The translations under genes were made by a program, and so were the position numbers. Shown here one piece after another: positions 7,287-12,976 of a DNA stretch of 12,976 bases. The notes below the pieces were generated by a model, which did no database searches, was not told the DNA's origin, and saw nothing but the letters and a program-made list of their open reading frames with translations. Numbering within the stretch: the stretch's first letter is position 1; the number at the start of each line of letters is the position of its first letter. The stretch comes from Cerioporus squamosus. Lineage: Eukaryota; Basidiomycota; Agaricomycetes; Polyporales; Polyporaceae. The stretch covers positions 1 through 12,976 of the forward strand of contig JABYQS010000799.1 of NCBI GenBank assembly GCA_022592435.1, in the 5' to 3' direction.

Positions 7287-9544
7287 ATGTGGCTTCTGAG
7301 CAGTGACCGGGCAGAACTGCACTACTACGTCGCCCCAGAAGAAGTGCCCGATGGATACGCCATCCTCTCGCACGTCTGGGACATGAGAGAACACACCTTC
7401 CAGGATATCCAAGCTCTCCGCGCACGCTGCGAGGGCGCCGACACCAACCCTCGCGACCTGCTCGACCCATCGGACAAGATCAGGCGATGCTGCGAGGTCG
7501 CACAGCGCCACGGGTACCGCTGGGTCTGGATCGATACCTGCTGCATCGACAAGACGAGCAGCGCGGAGCTCTCGGAGGCGATCAACTCGATGTTCCGCTG
7601 GTACGCGCTAGCCAAGATCTGCTACGCCTACCTCAAGGACGTGTCCTCCCCTCCGGTGGCCAACCAGACTCGCCGTTCCGGGTCCATGGGCGCGAGCATC
7701 TGGCTCAAGCGCGGGTGGACGCTGCAGGAGCTCCTCGCGCCCGCCTTCGTCGTGTTCGTGTCCGCGGACTGGGGCGTGCTGGGGACGAAGGCCGACTTTG
7801 CGGAGCCGCTCGAGGAGCTGACGGGCATCCCGTTCCAGGTGCTCACGCTGCAGCGCCCGATCTCCGACTTCAGCGTCGCGCAGCGGATGTCGTGGGCGGC
7901 GAACCGCGCCACGACGCGCGTCGAGGACAGGGCGTACTGCCTGATGGGCATCTTTGGCGTCACGATGCCGCCGCTGTACGGCGAGGGCGACATGGCGTTC
8001 CAGCGGCTCCAGGAGGAGATCATGAGGAACTACGACGACTCGACGCTCTTCGCGTGGAGCACGAAGCCGTTCGCTATATGGCCGATGCAGCTGCGGCAGA
8101 TCGACGAGGATGCGCTTACGGAGGTCGGGTTGCGCTGTCGTCCGCAAGGCCACGAGCGGTCGTACTCTTACCTTTGCGCGCCCAACCCATCCATGGAGTT
8201 TTACAACATTACGATGGTGGGTGGTATCTTGTCGTCTCGTGGACTACCTTTGATAGCGAGGTTGAATGGTGCTTTGCCGTGCTTGCAGTCTTTCACGGCG
8301 TATCGGGCGACGTCCGAGCTCGCCGACACTTCCCTCAGACCCACTTCACGCTCACGCCCTACGCTGCCCGTGCGCACATCCCCGTGGTCGAGATCGACGA
8401 ACTGCACTGCAGTCTCATTACTCATGCCATGGGTGCACCAAGACACCGGCTGGAATGTCGGACTGCTCTTCACCCCTTGCGCGACTACCTCCGAGGCCGC
8501 CCGTCCTCTCCAGTGCATCTGCCTCGACCGCATGGCCTACTGGGCGATCGAGACGGCAACTGGCATGCCTCGGGCGCACGCGCCCGGCCTCTATCCGCTG
8601 GACGCACGTCGACCTGCTGCACCGACTGCCCATCGGGGCCCGCGTCGACCCCAGGAGCTCTCTGCACCATCCGCCGCTGACGCTGGACACCTCCCTGCGG
8701 GCGCCCTTCCGGTTCAACGCGCTGGACAAGTGGAGGTTCTTGCACTACGGATGGCTGTACATGTCCTCGCCCTCCACGTCCGCGTTGCAGAGAGACAGCC
8801 CCGCCGTCCCGCAGTGGGATGGAACGCCGCCGGCGTTGGTCGCGTTCTCGGATGGGCAAGGGGTGCAGTCACCCTGCGGTTCGGCCGATGCGACTACGAA
8901 CCGGCTTCCGAAGCTACTGACAGCTCGGATGGCCAAACGCGCGGCCCCGCTTCGGGTCAGGGTGCTCTGTGGGCGATATGCAGGTTGCTGAGAGCGAGGA
9001 CGAGGACGAGCTGGTCGCACGCCCGCACGACTGTTCGCGGGACCACGTTGATCGATGGACGTTGCGTACGAAGATGTTCTCCATGGGCGACGACGACGGC
9101 AAGGTGTCTTGGTTCATGGGATACTGGAAGCTCCGCCTGGCGTTCACGCCGTGTCCATTGAACCGCGACACGCTCGTCGTGCACGTCGTCCCGAGGCGGC
9201 ATCCTGAGATTCCTAGCTCGGACACGACGTCTTACCGGGCACTCTACGATGAGCTGTATCTCTTGCAGACCCTCTTGTTCTACTGGGGATCGGAGCGTAC
9301 TGAGAGGACGGACGAGGATTTGACGAGGACAATCGAAGAGGTGAGCGATCCTGCCAGTGGAAGTCGGAGGGTGTGTCGGCGTATGCTCACTCTCTCTCGC
9401 CAGCTCACGCATGAAGTGGAGGTGATGAAGGCCGACCTGCCCCATACAATGGACGACGAGAGGCGCTGGCTTGTAGAGCAGAGCAGGATGGTCATGGAGA
9501 AGTGCCGCAAGATTGTGGAGGATATAAGACAAAGCTCAGGATAG
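7287..9544 (+). CDS. HET-domain protein gene, reading frame disrupted after the HET domain
   Basis: From the ATG at 7287 an uninterrupted frame encodes the heterokaryon-incompatibility (HET) domain: YAILSHVW at 24-31, RWVWIDTCCIDK at 78-89, RGWTLQELLAP at 142-152, then EDRAYCLMGIFG and PPLYGEG (to about 234) and AFQRLQEEIMR. HET domains act in fungal non-self recognition and cell death. After codon 310 (8216) the coding signal moves between frames. Readable segments are THFTLTPYAARAHIP (about 8290-8420), GWNVGLLFTPC (8425-8575), FRFNALDKWRFLHYG (8590-8860), VTLRFGRCDYEP (8870-8965) and KLRLAFTPCPLN to the TAG at 9542-9544. Each keeps C/G-ending codons. Part of the first shift may be an intron (8221 or 8224 to 8288). 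A clean 63-bp intron lies at 9341-9403 (GTGAGC to CCAG). Rebuilt length would be about 710-731 aa. Taken literally, the first frame ends at 9161 with an aberrant tail. Either a pseudogene or assembly indels. Confidence 0.85.
9341..9403 (+). other. 3'-proximal intron of the HET gene
   Basis: GTGAGC...TCGCCAG, 63 bp, a multiple of three without an in-frame stop. Removing it joins RTIEE to LTHEVEV, which continues a charged, probably helical C-terminus ending in DIRQSSG. Confidence 0.7.
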
Positions 9545-10695
9545 AAGAGAGAGATCCGAAGATTTCGATTCTCTTTTGACGCTGTGTACGATGCTCTCGA
9601 GCATGTGAAAGCTGAGCTGGTGAGAGGTACGTTCAGAGCTGGGTGGCTGCAAACTGAGCCTTCCGGGTACGAGACTAGTGAGAGGTAGCGAGAGCAACGT
9701 TCCATGCTCCTACAGTGAAGTCCAATCCCATCTTGTGATCAGCTGTATTGGAAGATACTCTAGCTGTAGCGGCATTGCCTTGAGGTACTGTGTCGTCGCC
9801 GACAGAGACCGGGTAACGTATGAGGTGTCCGATAATGGTAGATATTCACAAACATGAATAGAGGTTGCCTGCATACACTCGGTGCTAACACTTTCCGGGA
9901 GATGCAGTCTGGAGTGGCACGTAGGTAATAGAGCGATGTATATGTGGCCGTAGTCAGACACGAAATGAGATCAACCCACGGTGACACCTCGATATGAACG
10001 TGGCATTGCTAACCACCTGACTCCCGAGGCAGGATTGCGACTTCATCTTGTACTACACAGCAGGCCACTTCCGTGCGACTCACATATTTGCTCCCAGAGC
10101 GAGAGAAGACTCTGAGCTGAGCGCCCCGGTCGAGAACGAGAACACCTTGAAGACCGGGGAGGTACACGTTCGTCCTGGCTTATCACTGAGAACCTGCGTG
10201 CGGAAGAAGGCGGCGCCCCCGAGCTCGTGGTCTCGTCATCAGCAAGGCTTCCCTGCAGGCCTGGGTGAAGGCTTGGCCATACAATGGAGGGCAGCTCAGA
10301 CCAGGGAAGACGCCAGAGGGCGGGAACGACTCCTCTGCTCGGGGAGACTATGCCAGATTGGCGGCGTCCGCGCTCAGCTGAGCTCTCCCACGTTTGTAGG
10401 ATGGCGCCAGCTGTGCTCCGACGCTGCGCTGACCCATGCGCCATTGTGGAGTGGCCCGGCAACTGTACGACAGGCCGCTCGGTGTGCACAAGGGTGGCAC
10501 ATGGGATCTGGGCAGATACCTAGCGGCTAGACGTGCCTGCGCACCGTACACGGCAACGCCTGACGGCGCAGGGATGCCTGGCTGCGACCGAGGCGCAGTC
10601 AAGAGTCTAGACGGAGCGGTGAGCATGGCATGGAGAGTCGGGGGCGCTGCGAACAACACAACCTTCCGGAAGAGGCAGGCAGGCTGAGGCCGCTA

Positions 10696-10701
10696 CACGT
10701 G
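10696..10701. promoter_or_regulatory. E-box CACGTG upstream of the bHLH gene
   Basis: The perfect palindromic E-box CACGTG lies 243 bp upstream of the bHLH ATG. It is the only CACGTG I found by eye in the window. bHLH proteins with a His-Glu-Arg triad bind this core, and the downstream gene encodes such a triad. Confidence 0.5.
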
Positions 10702-10712
10702 CATCCCGCCGG

Positions 10713-10717
10713 CCAAT
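10713..10717 (+). promoter_or_regulatory. CCAAT box
   Basis: GGCCAATCGC places a CCAAT core 226 bp before the ATG and 12 bp after the E-box, a position typical for the fungal Hap/NF-Y complex. Functional use is inference. Confidence 0.4.
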
Positions 10718-10863
10718 CGCAGGGCGCGGGGATGGTCGTGCGACGCGCACGTTTATGAGGCACACGACCGCACTCGACCATTTGTCGACGGAACAGGCGT
10801 TCGCAGCCGCAAATCGCCCACGGATGCGCGACTGGCACTGTCCCGAGGGCCCTGTCTCCGTCC

Positions 10864-10870
10864 TATATAT
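10864..10870 (+). promoter_or_regulatory. TATA-like element of the bHLH gene
   Basis: TATATAT (10864-10870) in an otherwise GC-rich stretch, 75 bp before the ATG at 10939. The position suits a TATA box driving a short 5' UTR. Confidence 0.5.
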
Positions 10871-10938
10871 CTCATTATCGCGCATTGCACAGTCGTGTGC
10901 CCCCTTTCCCGCTAACCTCAGTTGCTGCTCGAGCGGAC

Positions 10939-12299
10939 ATGTCCACTCCGAAGGAAACCCCGATGGTCTACGCCGCGAGCTGCAACCCTCCCCGCCGCGC
11001 AAAGCGTCAGCGTACGGGTTCACTCGGCGGCGGAGACGCACCGCCCGCCACACCCTCCCCAACGACGTCCGCATCTCCTCAGCAGCAGCGCCGAGCGTTC
11101 CTCGTCCGCCATCCTGCGAAGGGCCCCGTAGCGGAGCGCAAACACGCCCCGCCCGAGTCGGACTCGTTGTCCGACGAGGAGGACGACTACGATCCGGGTC
11201 GCGACGCTGCCCCCGCGCCGAAGCGCCGTGGTCGCAGCCAGGAACGATGTCGCGCTCTGCCCGCGAGTCTCTCAGGAAGCTGAACCACTCACGCATCGAG
11301 AAAGCCCCGCCGGACGAAGATCAACGAGACCCTCTCCACGCTCAGCACGCTCGTGGGAGAACGTGAGCAAGTCCTATATGTGGAGAAAGCGGAGGTCAGC
11401 GCGGTCGCAGTAGAGGAGAAGGGGAGGAAGGGTAAGGGTAAGGCCGAGGAGAAGGAGTTCAAGCTCGACGTCCTCGTAAAGACCGTCGAGTATATGCAGG
11501 AGCTCGTTGCTCGGGTACAGGCGCTTGAGACCAAGATGTGCTCTCATTGCCGCATCCAAGACATCCCTGCCGGGGCTGGTGCCCCTCCTCTCCGAAGCGC
11601 AAGCGTGCTGAAGACGCGGAGTGGAGGACGTCGAGCATGTTGCAAGACGTCGGCGGCCGACCCCCGAGGAGGACTCGTACGGTGGTGACGACGAGCAGGG
11701 GCTCGCGCCGCAGAGGAGGAGCAGCCGTCGCCCATGCCCTTCCCACCCCCGTCCACACCTCCACTCGGTCGACGGCGTCGCCCCGTCTCCCGCCCATCGC
11801 GTCCTGGCTTCCTCACCCGTACGTCGACCCGAGCAGTCTGATGGGCACCTCTTCGTCGAAGACGGGGCCCATGGCTACTCGCTCGCCGCAGAATGCACAA
11901 CTGCCCTCGCCCCCGCCGTCGGGCCGCTTCCGCCCAGCAATCACGCTCGCGAACATGCCCGCACTCACCCTCCCTGGTCCCGCACACCCGCTCGGCCCGT
12001 CGCAAGCGCAGAAGAGTATGCCGCCGCCTCGGCAGCAGCATCGCATGTCCTCCTCGGGGTCCCCGACGGTGTCCCCGACGTGGACGCCGGAGGACGAGAG
12101 TGCTGCGTCGTTGCTCTTGCAGATCAGCTCGAAGCCGCGGTCGTCGTCTGTCAGCTCGACGTCTGGATCTGCCACCGCATCGTCGTTGCCCAGGACCGTC
12201 CTCCCGATGACTCCCGTAGACGAGGTGCCGAGGGAGCGTGCGGCTGCGAGGTCGATCGAGGTCGTCACGCCTGGTTCGCTCCTTGGGATGAGGGACTGA
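10939..12299 (+). CDS. bHLH transcription factor gene with several single-base frame shifts
   Basis: The ATG at 10939 (GAC before it, purine at -3) opens a basic, Ser/Pro-rich and then acidic N-terminus (SDEEDDYDPG). The bHLH follows across shifts. KRRGR is in the first frame; a base seems missing near 11236. SARESLRKLNHSRIEK is in the second; an extra C in the run 11305-11308 returns to the first with RRTKINETLSTLSTLV. EFKLDVLVKTVEYMQELV forms helix 2. The E-box-reading residues His, Glu and Arg (H-x3-E-x3-R) are all present once the shift is bridged. The loop is long (about 30 residues) and Lys/Glu-rich. Further shifts lie near 11582, 11621, 11710 and 11770. The tail is Ser/Pro-rich (RLPPIASWLPHPYVDP) and ends EVVTPGSLLGMRD. 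Allowing for about one extra and five missing bases the product would be about 454 aa, with no intron needed. It is expected to act as a nuclear E-box regulator. As the sequence stands, translation from the ATG stops at 11283, before the bHLH. Confidence 0.85.
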
Positions 12300-12976
12300 T
12301 GTCGGCGCCGGGCGGGCGTGGAGGGTAGAGTCAAGAGGTAACAATTGTTCGTGCGCATGCCTGTCACCCGTATGTCTGGCTTTCTGGCTTCCTGTCTTCT
12401 TCGTGTATGCGGACGTATCCATGGTCTTTTGAGGGTTTCATGACAGGAGACTCGGAGTACCTATGTAGGTATGACGGGGGTAACATAGAGAATTGAGTAG
12501 AATCGATTACGCTGTAAAATAGTGAACCAGGGACTGTACGCACGGAATATACCAGCTCGACATGTTTGGAAGCGAGACTCTTTGTTCTTGCTTGGTTTGA
12601 CTTCGCGGGAAGACGGAGGAGGACGGTGAGCCAGGTTGCAAGCCCGCAGAGGCGCTTATTTGTTTTTAGATCTAGCCGCCAGCGCGATCGCGCCGCGGGC
12701 CGGCGAGCATGCGCAAGTTCCAATCCTCGCGAGTCGCTCAAGACACTCAGAGAGGTCGAGGTACCTGCGCGAAGACACCTGTTGAGCGTTCTTAAAACAC
12801 CTAACGACGCGCTGTGTATGCCCTGGTTGCACCTAATACAGGACCGATATTCGCGCAGGAACAGTGACCCGCGACTGCGCGCGCGCGGCGCCACGACGTC
12901 GACGGGGACGCGCGAGCGCTCGCGAACGTGTCGCTCTTGGGGACACGCGTGACGTTACCCCAGACAACTCTTTTAC
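12300..12976. other. Intergenic to the right edge, no gene seen
   Basis: No frame on either strand looks coding. It holds the short inverted repeat TACCT-ATGT-AGGTA (12458-12471). From about 12870 it is a CpG-rich segment with a perfect 14-bp palindrome (12911-12924) and overlapping ACGCGT/TGACGT cores at 12945-12955. This may be the start of a promoter for a gene beyond the edge. Confidence 0.5.

Larger units (their letters stand above)
9545..10938. other. Long intergenic region and bHLH promoter
   Basis: About 1.4 kb without a convincing gene. Several frames of 80-160 codons are open between 10040 and 10690 on both strands because the DNA is GC-rich and stop-poor, but their peptides are rich in Arg, Ser, Gly and Pro without domain-like runs, and no frame shows the third-position bias of the neighbouring exons. 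The right end carries promoter-like elements listed separately. Confidence 0.55.

Noticed and set aside
8217..8288. 72-bp in-frame intron keeping the first HET frame
   Set aside because: The sequence after it in that frame is not HET-like; a donor at 8221 or 8224, or a base shift, fits the next readable segment better.
7487..8680. Long overlapping frame inside the HET gene
   Set aside because: Its first part is a shadow of the HET domain in another frame; only the piece around 8290-8420 appears to be real HET coding and is included in the HET entry.
10048..10690. Overlapping 80-160-codon frames on both strands
   Set aside because: GC-rich, stop-poor DNA gives chance frames; peptides lack domain-like content and the codon bias of the real exons.
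12690..12735. tRNA-like B box (AGTTCCAATCC)
   Set aside because: The would-be T-stem does not pair and no cloverleaf can be drawn upstream.
12364..12952. Opposed 176- and 128-codon frames near the right end
   Set aside because: Arg/Ser-rich peptides without recognisable motifs; no codon bias and no splice logic.

Overview
The window looks like nuclear DNA of a filamentous basidiomycete, probably an Agaricomycete with a Polyporales-like gene style (inference). The reasons are GC-rich exons with strong C/G third-position use, short GT-AG introns of 50-63 bp, a HET-domain gene of the mushroom-expanded type, a Kre9/Knh1-like GPI-anchored wall protein, and a fungal bHLH factor with a long loop. 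No bacterial, viral or CRISPR feature was seen.

Layout. 1-199 (minus): the first 66 codons of a SYF2-like splicing factor, cut by the window edge. 342-1910: a large imperfect inverted repeat (arms of about 463 and 470 bp around a 636-bp spacer) whose outermost 60 bp are identical and whose ends abut TA dinucleotides. 2147-4546 (plus): a Ser/Thr kinase of AGC-like layout with HQD in place of HRD and an unusually long activation segment. 5100-6272 (plus): a four-exon secreted, GPI-anchored Kre9/Knh1-like protein of 219 aa with one 408-bp intron. 7287-9544 (plus): a HET-domain gene with an intact HET domain but a coding signal that jumps frames about five times in the following 760 bp. 9545-10938: a long gene-free stretch ending in a promoter with E-box, CCAAT and TATA elements. 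10939-12299 (plus): a bHLH factor gene broken by about six single-base shifts, two of them inside or beside the DNA-binding region. 12300-12976: no gene seen, with a CpG-rich palindromic segment at the right edge.

The genes do not form an obvious pathway; fungal gene order is usually not operonic. The most notable signals are: (i) the TA-flanked inverted repeat, either a non-autonomous TIR element or an inverted duplication of a decayed gene; (ii) single-base frame shifts confined to the HET and bHLH genes, several at homopolymers and with key residues kept, which points to assembly indels at least as strongly as to pseudogenes; (iii) one CACGTG E-box in the promoter of a bHLH gene whose rebuilt basic region keeps the E-box-reading triad, suggesting autoregulation; (iv) the atypical kinase. 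I did not find a clearly new multi-gene system.
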